This document shows positions 1 through 9,459 of a stretch of 64,000 nucleotides of DNA, piece after piece (position 1 is the stretch's first letter; every line of letters starts with the position of its first letter). Source of the DNA: Balneolales bacterium ANBcel1. Lineage in GTDB: Bacteria; Bacteroidota; Rhodothermia; Balneolales; Natronogracilivirgulaceae. Made by a program: the position numbers and the translations under genes. The stretch lies in contig JARULB010000002.1 of NCBI GenBank assembly GCA_029688905.1, positions 479,262 to 543,261 on the forward strand, given 5' to 3'. The notes under the pieces are model-generated. The model saw nothing but the letters and a program-made list of their open reading frames with translations. It made no database searches and was not told the origin of the DNA.

Positions 1-703
1 ATCCCTGGAAATGTTCGGCGCGCAGCGGAAGTTTCCCCTCATCCAGCCACTCTTCGGCCGGAAATCCCGCCAGGAAAGCGTGACGGGTCAGCCAGCTTTC
101 GGAGAGCATCCCCCAGGGCACGGAAAGGTCATCGGCAATCCAGATATGCCACCGGGACGCCAGGCCGGGAGTGGACGCAATCCATTTTCGGGCGGAGTAC
201 CCCTGAACCGAGCCTGTCTCGCCCGAATCCTCAATCACCATTTCCGGAACCTCGTTGCCGCTTTCGGCATTTCCGCCACGCAGGCTCTCTACCATGGTAA
301 TCATCTGCCGCAGCTCCTGCTTGTTCATGGTGACGGCTTTCTCATCGGCTGTCAGGAATACGATGGTATCCGTTTTCTGCCTAACCAGAATCCCCCGTGC
401 CCGAACTCCGCCAAGGATTTCAAGTGACCGCCCTCCCGTTCGCTCGATCAGCAGATAGTCGGGGTTCATGGTGAATCTCACCCGCGCAACCTCCTCCCGT
501 TCCCCGCCGTTAACGGTATATGTTACCAGGTGCATGGATCCTTCAAAAGATTCGGGATCGCCGGAAGTGGCTCCGGCTGTGGCGATTGCCGTGGCCGGCA
601 GAAGCGCAGCGATGAAAAGGATCAAGAAGGCCCCGGAGATGCCGTTCATGGATGCGCCGGGATACAGCAGCCGTTTTCGTGTTGTCATGTGTGATGTCAT
701 CAT
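1..703 (-). CDS. Secreted DUF4412-like protein, 3' end cut by window edge
   Basis: The minus-strand frame stays open from about 703 to the left edge of the window, so the C-terminus is missing (about 234 codons visible). Three in-frame ATGs lie close together (703, 688, 649). The segment starting at 688 gives a basic n-region (TTRKR) followed by a hydrophobic stretch (AFLILFIAALLPATAIA), a typical Sec signal peptide, so the protein is exported. The mature part is beta-rich and has the DUF4412 style: an MHLVTYTV opening, a region reading GYSARKWIAS, then WHIWIADDLSVPWGML. DUF4412/LolA-like folds bind lipophilic ligands in the periplasm, but the substrate is unknown. It follows mnmA by about 50 bp on the same strand and may be co-transcribed with it. 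The family call is from pattern similarity only. Confidence 0.6.
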   Translation of the reverse strand, partial: MMTSHMTTRKRLLYPGASMNGISGAFLILFIAALLPATAIATAGATSGDPESFEGSMHLVTYTVNGGEREEVARVRFTMNPDYLLIERTGGRSLEILGGVRARGILVRQKTDTIVFLTADEKAVTMNKQELRQMITMVESLRGGNAESGNEVPEMVIEDSGETGSVQGYSARKWIASTPGLASRWHIWIADDLSVPWGMLSESWLTRHAFLAGFPAEEWLDEGKLPLRAEHFQG

Positions 704-756
704 GTTCGGTAATGATGCCTGTTGCACCACCATGTGGTCAGCAGCAGGTAACTGTG

Positions 757-1887
757 TCATTCTGTGAGGTCGCGAAACAGGGGTTCTGTTGCTTTGTGGA
801 TCCATCCGCCGCCGATTACATCATCGCCTTCATAGACTACCAGCGCCTGACCGGGAGTGATCGCCGACCGTCCTTCCGGGAACCGGACGGTGAGTTCATC
901 CTCGCCGGTTTGTGTCAGAAATCCGGGCTCGCCCAGGTCGTTGTAGCGGATGGCGGCATTGACCGGCATCTCCTCTTCGGCGATTTTGTCGTATTTGCCC
1001 ATCACAATGTTGCGCGCAACAGCCGTTGTGTTGATCAGATCGGACTCCTCCCCGATCGTGATGGTATTGGTTTCGGGATCGATATTGGTGACATAAACCG
1101 GCTTACCCATGGCCAGATGAAGCCCCCTGCGCTGACCTATCGTGTAAAACGGATACCCTCTGTGCTTTCCCACCACCTTTCCGTGACGATCAACAAACAG
1201 TCCGCCTTCCACTTTTTCCTGCAGGCCATCGACACGGTCGCGCAGGAAACGACGATAGTCGTTATCCGGCACAAAACAGATTTCGTAGGAATCCTTTTTT
1301 TCGGCGACATTAAACAACTCGTAGTCAGCGGCAAACTTGCGGATCTCGGATTTGTGGAAGCGGCCAAGCGGAAATCGTGTTCGGGCCAGATGGTCCTGGT
1401 GAACGCCCCAGAGGGCATAGGACTGATCCTTGTGGCGATCTTTTCCACGGGAGATCACATAGCGGTCATTTACCTCTCTGACATTGGCATAGTGTCCGGT
1501 GGCAATGAAATCACACCCCAGCTTGTCGGCCCGTTTGAGCAGCGCGGCCCATTTGATATGCGTGTTGCAGAGCACACAGGGATTGGGGGTTCTCCCCTGC
1601 ATGTACTCCTCAACGAACCGGTCGATTACCCAGTCGCCAAACTCATCGCGGATATCCACGATGAAATGGTTGAAGCCAAACCTGGTGGCAATTTCACGCG
1701 CGTCATTCATCGACTCGAGCGTACAGCAACCGGTCTCCTTGTTGGATTTACCGCCGCTTTGTGCGTAATCCCACGTTTTCATGGTGATACCGATCACTTC
1801 GTAGCCCTGCTCACTGAGCATCACAGCGGCAACCGAGGAATCCACCCCGCCGCTCATGGCTACCAGTACGCGTCCTTTGGAACTCAT
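757..1887 (-). CDS. mnmA: tRNA-specific 2-thiouridylase MnmA
   Basis: MnmA thiolates U34 of tRNA-Lys, -Glu and -Gln in the cytoplasm, using ATP and sulfur relayed from a cysteine desulfurase. The 376-residue length is normal. The PP-loop SGGVDSS is at residues 12-18 and binds ATP. The two catalytic cysteines are visible: C104 in NPCVLC and C204 in YEICF, matching the adenylation/persulfide pair of the family. The GHYA motif follows at 131-134. The start has a good ribosome binding site (AGAAGG, 5 bases upstream). The upstream 390 bp hold no gene, so mnmA probably has its own promoter. The DUF4412-like gene follows on the same strand. Confidence 0.96.
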   Translation of the reverse strand: MSSKGRVLVAMSGGVDSSVAAVMLSEQGYEVIGITMKTWDYAQSGGKSNKETGCCTLESMNDAREIATRFGFNHFIVDIRDEFGDWVIDRFVEEYMQGRTPNPCVLCNTHIKWAALLKRADKLGCDFIATGHYANVREVNDRYVISRGKDRHKDQSYALWGVHQDHLARTRFPLGRFHKSEIRKFAADYELFNVAEKKDSYEICFVPDNDYRRFLRDRVDGLQEKVEGGLFVDRHGKVVGKHRGYPFYTIGQRRGLHLAMGKPVYVTNIDPETNTITIGEESDLINTTAVARNIVMGKYDKIAEEEMPVNAAIRYNDLGEPGFLTQTGEDELTVRFPEGRSAITPGQALVVYEGDDVIGGGWIHKATEPLFRDLTE

Positions 1888-2277
1888 ATTACCTTCTAAA
1901 ATCTTTTAATTACCAGCTTGAAATCTGAACGGCCTGTGAAACGGCCTGGAGCTAACACCGCTGCCGTGCCTTCCGGACTGGCGACATCGTCGCATGTGTC
2001 ACAATTCGACCCCGGATTCCATTTTGCCGTCTGCCGCCATCATATCCGGCTGCATCAGCTTGCCTTCGGGCACGTTCACCTCTTATGGCGACTGTGCATT
2101 TCAGACAAAAAACTGAATTTTCACAAGATACCGTTTTTTCACACCACGGTAAACGCATCACTGCGCATTTTAGTTTTTGGGGGATGGGGTGAGCGCTTCA
2201 GCTGATACAAGTGATTGCACATCGGCGGGCCATTGCGATCGGAGCACACGCATGGTGAGCAGTGCAGCTGATCAATG
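1888..2277. other. Intergenic region between thrC and mnmA
   Basis: This 390-bp gap separates two minus-strand genes. I see no convincing gene. Short open frames here have arginine-rich compositions typical of non-coding high-GC DNA. A 12-bp-period direct repeat of AACGGCCTG (1928-1936 and 1940-1948) lies about 40-60 bases upstream of the mnmA start and could be a regulator site or chance. An imperfect repeat with the shared core CAGCTGAT lies near 2197-2285, at the 3' end of thrC. No clear terminator or tRNA was found. Confidence 0.5.
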
Positions 2278-3576
2278 CTATTGCAGCAGTACCTCTTTCA
2301 CCGATGCGATATCGGCTTCCACCGGAATTGATTTTTTCTGCATGGAAACAAGTCTGGAGAGACGCTCCGGCGTCTTCAGTGCCCCTGGAATGAGTGCTTC
2401 TATGGTATCCGGAAATTTCGCCGGGTGGGCGGTTGACAAAATCAGTCCCTGTTCCTCCGGGCGCAGATGTTCCCTGCATCCCAGATACCCTACCGCCGTA
2501 TGCGGATCCATAATGTACCGGTGCTCTTTCCAAACCTCGGAGATAGCCTGACCGGTCCGGCGGTCATCGAACCAGGCTCCCCGGATATCCCTCGCCATCT
2601 CCTCATGGTTGTTGCCATAGAGGCTCAGCATACGGTCGAAGTTGCTGGGGTTTCCGACATCCATGGCGTTCGAAATGGTACGAACCGACGGTTGCGGGTG
2701 GAAATCGCCCTTCTCGAGATAGTCGGGCACAATGTGGTTGATATTCGTGGCGGCTACAAAGCGGGAGACGGGGAGTCCCATTTTAAAGGCCAGCAACCCG
2801 GCGGTCAGATTCCCGAAATTGCCGCTGGGAACCGAGCAGAGTATGGGAGGCTGACTGTTTCCGTCCGTGAGCAGTCCCGCCACCGCATGGGCATAATAGG
2901 TCATTTGAGGCAGCAGCCGCGCGATATTGATGGAATTGGCGGTAGTGAGCTGCTTCGAGGACCGGATGTCGGGATCGGCGAATGAGGCTTTTACGAGCCG
3001 CTGGCAGTCGTCGAACGTGCCGTTCACCTCCAAAGCGGTGATGTTCTCGCCGAGGGTAGTGAACTGCTTCTCCTGCAGGGGGCTAACCTGTCCGCCGGGA
3101 TAGAGCACAAACACCTCGATTCCCGGAGCCTTGTAAAAGCCCTGCGCCACGGCTGCGCCTGTATCGCCGGAGGTTGCGGTGATGATAGTAAGCCGGGTGC
3201 CCTGCTGCTGCGCGATCACCGACAGCATCGCCGCCATGGTTCGTGCGCCGAAATCCTTGAAAGCGAGTGTCGGACCGTGAAACAGTTCCAGAACATGGGT
3301 TCGCTCGTCAAGTGAGACCACGGGCGCGTCGAAGGTAAATGCCCGGTCGACAATCTCCTCCCGCTGCTCGTCGGTGAAGTCCTCTTTCAAAACATGGTGG
3401 AACAGGTTGCGGGCGGTATCGGCAATCGTGCCCCCCTTGAGGCCGTACCAGAAGGAAAACGGGAGCTGTGGCAGCTGCTGCGGCATGAAGAGTCCGCCGT
3501 CCGGTGCCAGCCCCTGCCGCACCGCATCCTGGAAACTTGTAGATACCGACGGATCGCCGGTGCTGTAAAGTCGCAT
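2278..3576 (-). CDS. thrC: Threonine synthase
   Basis: ThrC is a PLP enzyme that converts O-phospho-L-homoserine to L-threonine, the last step of the pathway. The 432-residue protein opens with YSTGDPSVSTSFQDAV and GLAPDGGLFMP, as in the bacterial ThrC family. The PLP-binding lysine is K107 in the LAFKDFG motif, and TSGDTGAAV (starting near residue 140) contacts the cofactor phosphate. A PSGNFGN stretch is also family-typical. It is the last gene of a minus-strand thrA-thrB-thrC set, with about 115 bp between thrB and thrC. No frameshift or missing key residue was seen. Confidence 0.95.
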   Translation of the reverse strand: MRLYSTGDPSVSTSFQDAVRQGLAPDGGLFMPQQLPQLPFSFWYGLKGGTIADTARNLFHHVLKEDFTDEQREEIVDRAFTFDAPVVSLDERTHVLELFHGPTLAFKDFGARTMAAMLSVIAQQQGTRLTIITATSGDTGAAVAQGFYKAPGIEVFVLYPGGQVSPLQEKQFTTLGENITALEVNGTFDDCQRLVKASFADPDIRSSKQLTTANSINIARLLPQMTYYAHAVAGLLTDGNSQPPILCSVPSGNFGNLTAGLLAFKMGLPVSRFVAATNINHIVPDYLEKGDFHPQPSVRTISNAMDVGNPSNFDRMLSLYGNNHEEMARDIRGAWFDDRRTGQAISEVWKEHRYIMDPHTAVGYLGCREHLRPEEQGLILSTAHPAKFPDTIEALIPGALKTPERLSRLVSMQKKSIPVEADIASVKEVLLQ

Positions 3577-3691
3577 TGTTCAACCGTAAATTAATGAGTT
3601 TGTTGGGCCGGCATTTGTCACCGGTGCCGGGGGGCAGCCACATTCTTCAAGCGTGCCGGCGGAAAGCGGACTGCGCGTCTCCATCCCTCCG

Positions 3692-4666
3692 TTAAAACTC
3701 CGGCGCCACGGGCTCTTCTTCCGGAGCCAGTACAATAGGGCCGCTTCGATTCACCGGCGAAACGTAAATATCACTTTCGAGCTGAAGTTCGGAGAAGGCC
3801 TGTTTCATCGCCAGCCCGACCTCCCTGGCCTGTTCCGCGGAGGTGCTCAGTGCAAAAACGGAAGGGCCGGAACCCGATATACTGCATCCCAGCGCGCCGG
3901 AATCCAGTGCCGAAGCTTTCACCTTGTCAAAGCCGGGGATCAGCAGCGATCGCACCGGTTCGAAAATAATATCGTTCAGCGACCGGCTGATGAGCGGGAA
4001 GTCGGCCTTCGAGAGTCCGGCGATCAGGCCGGCCAGGTTACTCCACTGGATTACGGCATCCTGGAGTTTGATATGCTTCCGGAGGATGCGGCGCGAGTCC
4101 TCGGTTCGAAGCTCGATATGCGGATGCAAAATCGTGCAATACAGATTCTCCGGGAAATCGACGGGTATCACATCCAGCGGACTGTAACTGCGGATGAGTA
4201 CAAATCCGCCCAGCAGGCCGGGCGCGACGTTGTCGGCATGCGGTGATCCGCAGGCCAGCTCCTCGGACTTGATGGCAAACGGCAGCAGTCCGGCACGGTC
4301 CAGTGGCTCCTCCAGCAGCATATTCACTGCAAAAAGGGCGGCCACGGAACTGGCGGCGCTGGAACCGAGTCCGCTTCCCAGCGGCATGCGTTTGTGCAAT
4401 ACGATATCCACCCCCTGGCGCGAACCGAGGTGCTCCAGCATCGCGATAACCGCGACCCCGGCCGTGTTCTTTTCCGCCTCACGCGGCAGCCGTCCGCCGT
4501 CGCCGGTCACATCCAGGATGCGCACTCCCGGGGTGTCGCTCAACTCCGCTTCCACGATATCGCCGGGCTGGTTGATGGCAAACCCGAGGGAGTCAAAGCC
4601 ACAGGCCACATTAGCCACGGTAGCCGGTGCGAACACGCGAATTCGTTTTGTTTTCACTTCACTCAT
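3692..4666 (-). CDS. thrB: Homoserine kinase
   Basis: ThrB phosphorylates L-homoserine with ATP to give the ThrC substrate. It is a GHMP-family kinase: the ATP-binding motif reads LGSGLGSSAASS, preceded by KRMP, and a C-terminal GSGPSVFAL motif is also present. I chose the ATG at 4666 (protein MSEVKTKRIRVFAP, 324 residues). A frame extension to a TTG at 4705 is open, but it adds a Cys/Arg-rich tail unlike the family N-terminus. The start lies about 40 bp after the thrA stop, consistent with an operon. Homologs begin close to the RVFAPATVAN segment, which supports the shorter start. Confidence 0.94.
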   Translation of the reverse strand: MSEVKTKRIRVFAPATVANVACGFDSLGFAINQPGDIVEAELSDTPGVRILDVTGDGGRLPREAEKNTAGVAVIAMLEHLGSRQGVDIVLHKRMPLGSGLGSSAASSVAALFAVNMLLEEPLDRAGLLPFAIKSEELACGSPHADNVAPGLLGGFVLIRSYSPLDVIPVDFPENLYCTILHPHIELRTEDSRRILRKHIKLQDAVIQWSNLAGLIAGLSKADFPLISRSLNDIIFEPVRSLLIPGFDKVKASALDSGALGCSISGSGPSVFALSTSAEQAREVGLAMKQAFSELQLESDIYVSPVNRSGPIVLAPEEEPVAPEF

Positions 4667-4707
4667 AACACAGAACCGGTCGCAACGGACCGGTTTCTTC
4701 AACAAGG

Positions 4708-7155
4708 TTACTTGATTACTTTCAAAATATCACAGAGAATACCGTTGGCGGTCACCTCGGGCCCTGCTCCCGGACCTCTGATCACCAGCGGGCTGTCGGA
4801 ATAGGCCATGGTGGTAATGGTCACCATATTCTCGGATCCCTGCAGGCCGCTGGTCGGGTGTTCGTCACTGACGGGTGTCAGCGCGACCTTCAGGTGGTCA
4901 TCGTCCATGGTAGCCAGATACCTCAGGTGCCTGCCCTGCCTGCGGGCCTTCTCCAGCAGCGCTTCAAACTGCGCGTCATACGCTTTCAGCCCCTCCAGAA
5001 ACTCTTCAGGCGTCATTTCGCCGCGCAGATCCTCGGGCACCAGGTTTTCCACGGAGATATCATCCAGCGAAACCTCCTTGCCGGTAATCCGGGCAAGGAT
5101 CAGCAGTTTACGGGCCGCGTCCATGCCGTTCAGGTCATCGCGCGGATCGGGTTCGGTATAACCGTTTTCCCTGGCCACACGCACCAGCTCGCTGAATGGC
5201 CGGGAGCCGTCGAAGTTGTTGAACAGGTAGCTGAGCGTTCCGGAAAACACCCCTTCAATGCGCGTTACAATATCGCCGGTAGAAACGCGGTCGGTCAGCG
5301 ACTGGACGAACGGAAGGCCGGCACCGACATTGGTCTCGTACAGATAGCGGGTCTCGCTGTCGCGGGCCATGTCCGACAACCTTTGGAAGATCTCGCAGGA
5401 ATCGGTGTTGGCTTTTTTGTTGGGTGTGACTACCGCGATGCCCTGTACCAGAAATCGTTCATACCACTGCGGGATGGATTCGCTCGCGGTCGCGTCCACA
5501 ATAATGGTATTGGGTGACTGATGCCTGGCGACATGCTTTAACAGTGCCGCGATATCGGTTTCATCCGGCGACGCATCCAGCGCCTTCTGCCAGTCGTCGG
5601 TAAAGATGCCGTCTTCGGTGAGCAGCATTTTACGCGAGTTGATGATACCGTTGATCCGCAGATCCAGATAGCGTTTGTTGAGGAAGTCGTCATACCGCTC
5701 GAAGATATCGTTGATGAGCCGCTTGCCGATCAGGCCCGTTCCGATCACGTAGATGTGGGCGGTCTTCCGCGCTCCATAGAAGAAGGCATCGTGGATGACG
5801 CGCAGGGCTTTGCGCTTTTCCGACCTGCGGATAACCGCCGAGATGTTAAGCTCCGACGACCCCTGCGCGATTGCCGAGATATTGATGCGGCTGCGGCCGA
5901 GCGCCTGAAACACCATTCCCGCTATTCCGGGGGTTTGCCGCATGTTCTCTCCCACAACGGCGATGATACTGAGGTCTTCCTCAATAACAACATCGGCCAC
6001 CCTGCGAACCGCCAGCTCATGCTCCAGCTCCTTGTAGAGCAATTGACGCGCTTTTTCCGCGTGCTGCGGCATCACCGCCAGGCAGACCGAGTGCTCCGAG
6101 GAGGCCTGGGTAATCAGGATGATGTTGATTTTACCCGCGGCCAGGGCGCCGAAAATTCGCTGGGCGATACCGGCCATCCCGACCAGTCCGCTGCCCTGAA
6201 TCCGGATCAGCGCCACATTGTCGATCGATGAAATGCCTTTGATGATGTGGTCGCGGCTGGTGTCGTGCCTTCCGACCACGGTACCGGGAAATGCGGGGTT
6301 GAGCGTGTTCTTGATGCGGATGGGGATATCGCGCCGCATGGCGGGTTCAATCGTCGGGGGGTGGATGACTTTGGCACCGAAATGGGAAAGCTCCATCGCC
6401 TCCTCGTAGGAGAGCACATCCATCGAAAACGCTTCACGCACGGTCTTGGGATCGGCGGTAAGCACGCCGTCCACATCGGTCCATATTTGCAGTTCGTCGG
6501 CATCCAGTGCCGCCGCGAACAGCGAGGCGGTGTAGTCGGATCCGCCCCGGCCAAGGGTGGTGGTGATCCCGCGGGGATCGGCGGCAATAAAACCGGTTAC
6601 CACCTGGAGTTTCTTGCGGGAAGCATAATGGGTGCGAATGTTGGCAAGAGTCTTGTCCATATCCACTTCGGCATGACCGAACTGATCGTCGGTGACAATC
6701 ACCTTGCGCGCATCCAGATAGTCGCAGTCGATCCCTTCGCGCTGGAAAGCGAGCTGGATAATATAATTCGAAAGGCGCTCCCCGAAGCTGGTGATGAAGT
6801 CCATGCTTCTTGGGGTCAGTTCCCGGATCAGATAGACCCCTTGCAGGATGTCTTCCAGGTCGTTGAGCATGAACTTGACACCGGCAATCGCCTGGCTCTG
6901 CTCGGATGCGGTGAGCAGCTTGCGAATGGTATCAATATGACGCGCTTCCAGCCTGCCGAGCTCGGCGGTGTAGGAGTCGTCGCCGCGCCCGGCCAGTTCG
7001 GCCATGGCGATCAGCTGATCGGTGACTCCCTGAAACGCTGAAAAAATGACGGCCTGGCAATGTTCTTTTTCGACCGCTTCCGGAAACCGGGAGGCGATAT
7101 CCCGGATGCGTTCGGGTGTTCCCACAGAAGACCCGCCAAACTTGAAAACTTTCAT
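4708..7155 (-). CDS. thrA: Bifunctional aspartokinase / homoserine dehydrogenase
   Basis: This 815-residue fusion catalyses the first and third steps from aspartate to homoserine. The aspartokinase domain starts with KFGGSSVG at residues 4-11 and covers roughly residues 1-300. A pair of ACT-like regulatory segments follows (about 310-460), which in relatives bind threonine and give feedback inhibition. The homoserine dehydrogenase half begins around residue 465 with the Rossmann motif GTGLIGKR, followed by the catalytic-domain motif TNVGAGLP. Length and architecture match E. coli ThrA/MetL. It leads the thr operon. I looked for a threonine/isoleucine-rich leader peptide in the 240 bp upstream and found no convincing one, so feedback on the enzyme may be the main control. 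Confidence 0.96.
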   Translation of the reverse strand: MKVFKFGGSSVGTPERIRDIASRFPEAVEKEHCQAVIFSAFQGVTDQLIAMAELAGRGDDSYTAELGRLEARHIDTIRKLLTASEQSQAIAGVKFMLNDLEDILQGVYLIRELTPRSMDFITSFGERLSNYIIQLAFQREGIDCDYLDARKVIVTDDQFGHAEVDMDKTLANIRTHYASRKKLQVVTGFIAADPRGITTTLGRGGSDYTASLFAAALDADELQIWTDVDGVLTADPKTVREAFSMDVLSYEEAMELSHFGAKVIHPPTIEPAMRRDIPIRIKNTLNPAFPGTVVGRHDTSRDHIIKGISSIDNVALIRIQGSGLVGMAGIAQRIFGALAAGKINIILITQASSEHSVCLAVMPQHAEKARQLLYKELEHELAVRRVADVVIEEDLSIIAVVGENMRQTPGIAGMVFQALGRSRINISAIAQGSSELNISAVIRRSEKRKALRVIHDAFFYGARKTAHIYVIGTGLIGKRLINDIFERYDDFLNKRYLDLRINGIINSRKMLLTEDGIFTDDWQKALDASPDETDIAALLKHVARHQSPNTIIVDATASESIPQWYERFLVQGIAVVTPNKKANTDSCEIFQRLSDMARDSETRYLYETNVGAGLPFVQSLTDRVSTGDIVTRIEGVFSGTLSYLFNNFDGSRPFSELVRVARENGYTEPDPRDDLNGMDAARKLLILARITGKEVSLDDISVENLVPEDLRGEMTPEEFLEGLKAYDAQFEALLEKARRQGRHLRYLATMDDDHLKVALTPVSDEHPTSGLQGSENMVTITTMAYSDSPLVIRGPGAGPEVTANGILCDILKVIK

Positions 7156-7395
7156 CAGTAAATAATGTTATGATTCTTGCGGATAAAAAAGGTGTACGTC
7201 TGAATACCTCCAACATCGCGCCGGGTGGTACAGCAGTCCGGCGTAATTCAGCAAAACAATCTGATTTCTACAGGGATCCTCAGTACCAACCCTGTTGCTG
7301 CAGGAGAGATGGCACAAGTGGGGAAGTTACAAATAAATGGAGGAAAATTCGCATCAATTAAGACATTGCCCTGCGCCCTCCCGCCATCGTACCGA

Positions 7396-7899
7396 TCAAA
7401 AATAGAGATAGGGTTTCCAGGTCTCGTGCACATTGCCGTAAAAGGCCCTCAGATAGATGATATGGTTGGGCCGAAACGGTTTGGCAAGCAGCTTCATGCC
7501 GGCTTCCCTGGGAGTCCGGTTACCTTTTTTGTGGTTGCAGCTGGTACAGGCGGTTACCAGGTTTTCCCAGGTGTCGGTTCCGCCGCGGCTCCGCGGTACG
7601 ACATGATCGATGGTCAGCTTCTCCGTTGAATGACAGTACAGGCAATGGTTGTTGTCGCGTTTCAAAATATTTTTACGCGAAAGGACGATGTTTTTGAAGG
7701 GAATACGGGCGTAACTGCGGAGGCGTATGACCGACGGATAATCGTATTCCATGCGGATCGTGCGAATCTTTTTCCTGGGATAGTCGTGAAGGAGCTCCGC
7801 TTTTTCAAGCAGCAGCAAAACCATGGACTTCTTTACATTGCAAACACTTAGGGGCTGATAATCCTGGTTGAGGACCAGTACATTTCCGTTGAGTAGCAT
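7396..7899 (-). CDS. HNH endonuclease domain protein
   Basis: The protein has 167 residues. The HNH nuclease core is in the second half: a CLYC zinc pair, then [13 protein letters not shown] containing the DH catalytic dipeptide, NLVTAC with the central Asn, and a second zinc pair CTSCNHKKG. The N-terminal half ([14 protein letters not shown]) is typical of a widely conserved, stand-alone bacterial HNH family that is not tied to mobile elements. Its cellular role is unknown; a DNA repair or processing role is only inference. It sits upstream of the thr operon on the same strand with 240 bp between. Nothing suggests phage or restriction context. Confidence 0.88.
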   Translation of the reverse strand: MLLNGNVLVLNQDYQPLSVCNVKKSMVLLLLEKAELLHDYPRKKIRTIRMEYDYPSVIRLRSYARIPFKNIVLSRKNILKRDNNHCLYCHSTEKLTIDHVVPRSRGGTDTWENLVTACTSCNHKKGNRTPREAGMKLLAKPFRPNHIIYLRAFYGNVHETWKPYLYF

Positions 7900-8023
7900 A
7901 ACAAGTCATTCCATCCCGTAGCGATCAGGCCTTCAGAAAACGGGCATATCAAAGCCGTCACCATGTTTCCTGTTCATTTTTTTCAAGGTTTCGAAATAAT
8001 ATCGAAAAGCGTACTATTTGATG

Positions 8024-8057
8024 CAAATGAACATTTGTTGATACAAATGCACATTTG
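8024..8057. promoter_or_regulatory. Tandem palindromic operator-like pair
   Basis: Two copies of the inverted repeat CAAATG-N2-CATTTG lie at 8024-8037 (spacer AA) and 8044-8057 (spacer CA). Their centres are 20 bp apart, about two helical turns. A third, partial arm (ATTTG-ATG-CAAAT, 8016-8028) overlaps the first copy. The pair is 82-115 bases upstream of the glutamate dehydrogenase start and well over 100 bp from the divergent HNH gene. The last half-site overlaps a TTGACA (8055-8060). This arrangement suggests cooperative binding of two dimers of a regulator. The regulator is unknown. Confidence 0.6.
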
Positions 8058-8139
8058 ACAGGCTTTCTCTTTCGCATTCGCTTGGTATATTTCCACCTCG
8101 AACCGGTGTTAATCCTATAAACACAAAAACGGTACACCC

Positions 8140-9447
8140 ATGACCTCCCAGGAAAAGATCTCCAGTTCGCCATATTACAAGGAACCGGGACCGGCACTTG
8201 ACCGGGAAAGCCCGTTTGAATCGATGATGGAGCGTTTTCGCTTTGCCGCCCGAATTCTGGAGCTCGAGGAGGGTATGTTCCAGTATTTGTCCAATCCCGT
8301 AAAGGCGGTGACCGTCTCCATCCCCATCATCATGGATAACGGACAAATCAGGGTGTTTGAGGGGTACCGTGTCATACATGACAATGTCCTGGGGCCATCC
8401 AAAGGAGGCCTGCGGTTTACCCCTACCGTCACCATCGATGAAGTTAAAGCCCTGGCAGCCTGGATGACCTGGAAATGCGCGGTGGTGAATGTCCCGTTCG
8501 GCGGAGCCAAGGGGGCGATTCGCTGCAATCCGAAAGAACTCTCCATGCGTGAACTGGAGCAGATCACCCGGCGCTATACGGCCGAACTGATCGAGGTGAT
8601 CGGCCCGGACCGCGACATCCCGGCTCCCGACATGAATACCAATGAACAGGTGATGGCCTGGATCATGGATACCTACAGCATGCATGCCAGACGCACCGAA
8701 ACCGCCGTCGTTACCGGCAAACCGGTGATACTGGGCGGATCGAGAGGCAGGAAGGAAGCCACCGGCCGGGGTGTAATGACTGTCACGCTGGCCGCCCTAA
8801 AGGAATTGGGCATTCTGGTCGATAAATGCCGTGTTGTGATTCAGGGTTTCGGCAATGTCGGTTCCGTGACGGCGCGGCTGCTCAGTGAACAGGGAGCGCG
8901 CATCGTCGGCATAAGTGATGTCTCAGGCGGGTATTACAAGCCGGACGGTATCCCTGTTGAAGAAGCGCTGAACTACATCCGCAATAACGGCGGTACGCTC
9001 AGAGGCTTCGACAAGGCGGAAAATATCAGCAACGAGGAGCTTCTGGAGCTGGAATGTGATGTTCTCATTCCAGCGGCTCTGCAGGATCAGATCAACAAAC
9101 GCAATGCCTCCAGGATCAAATGCAAGGCCATTGTCGAAGGAGCCAACGGTCCCGTTACCGCAAACGCCGACAACATCCTTGAGAAGAACGGGATTCTGGT
9201 GATTCCCGACATTCTGGCCAATGCAGGCGGTGTGACCGTCTCCTATTTTGAGTGGGTGCAGGACCGGCACGGCTATTTCTGGTCGGAAGAGCGGGTTAAC
9301 GAGCGCCTCAATCGCATGATGACGGACGCCTTTAACACCCTGATGGATGTTCGGCACGAATACGGTATCACCCTGCGCCAGGCCGCCTATGTCTATGCTA
9401 TTAAAAAAGTTTCCGAAACGCTCCGCATCCGGGGCATATATGCCTAA
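8140..9447 (+). CDS. Glutamate dehydrogenase (Glu/Leu/Phe/Val family)
   Basis: The enzyme interconverts glutamate and 2-oxoglutarate plus ammonia with NAD(P). The 435 residues match the hexameric short GDH family. The substrate and catalytic region includes GPSKGGLRFTP, then MTWKCAVVNVPFGGAKG, and PAPDMNT. The dinucleotide fold has GFGNVGS, and EGANGPVT and ILANAGGVTVSYFEW mark the C-terminal part. These features fit the NAD-linked GdhA/GudB/RocG group, but cofactor choice cannot be fixed from sequence alone. Tandem palindromes lie upstream at 8024-8057, suggesting transcriptional control of nitrogen or amino acid metabolism. A gene for an RsbW-like ATPase begins only 12 bp after the stop, so co-transcription is likely. 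Confidence 0.92.
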   Translation: MTSQEKISSSPYYKEPGPALDRESPFESMMERFRFAARILELEEGMFQYLSNPVKAVTVSIPIIMDNGQIRVFEGYRVIHDNVLGPSKGGLRFTPTVTIDEVKALAAWMTWKCAVVNVPFGGAKGAIRCNPKELSMRELEQITRRYTAELIEVIGPDRDIPAPDMNTNEQVMAWIMDTYSMHARRTETAVVTGKPVILGGSRGRKEATGRGVMTVTLAALKELGILVDKCRVVIQGFGNVGSVTARLLSEQGARIVGISDVSGGYYKPDGIPVEEALNYIRNNGGTLRGFDKAENISNEELLELECDVLIPAALQDQINKRNASRIKCKAIVEGANGPVTANADNILEKNGILVIPDILANAGGVTVSYFEWVQDRHGYFWSEERVNERLNRMMTDAFNTLMDVRHEYGITLRQAAYVYAIKKVSETLRIRGIYA

Positions 9448-9459
9448 CCATATTCGCAG

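Noticed and set aside
1952..2161. Short minus-strand frame between thrC and mnmA
   Set aside because: Composition is Arg/Cys-rich with no family resemblance and no ribosome binding site; typical of non-coding high-GC DNA.
7156..7395. Threonine attenuator leader upstream of thrA
   Set aside because: A short frame containing RIITLFT starts at 7216 but overlaps the thrA start and has no Thr/Ile run or terminator hairpin as in true thr leaders.
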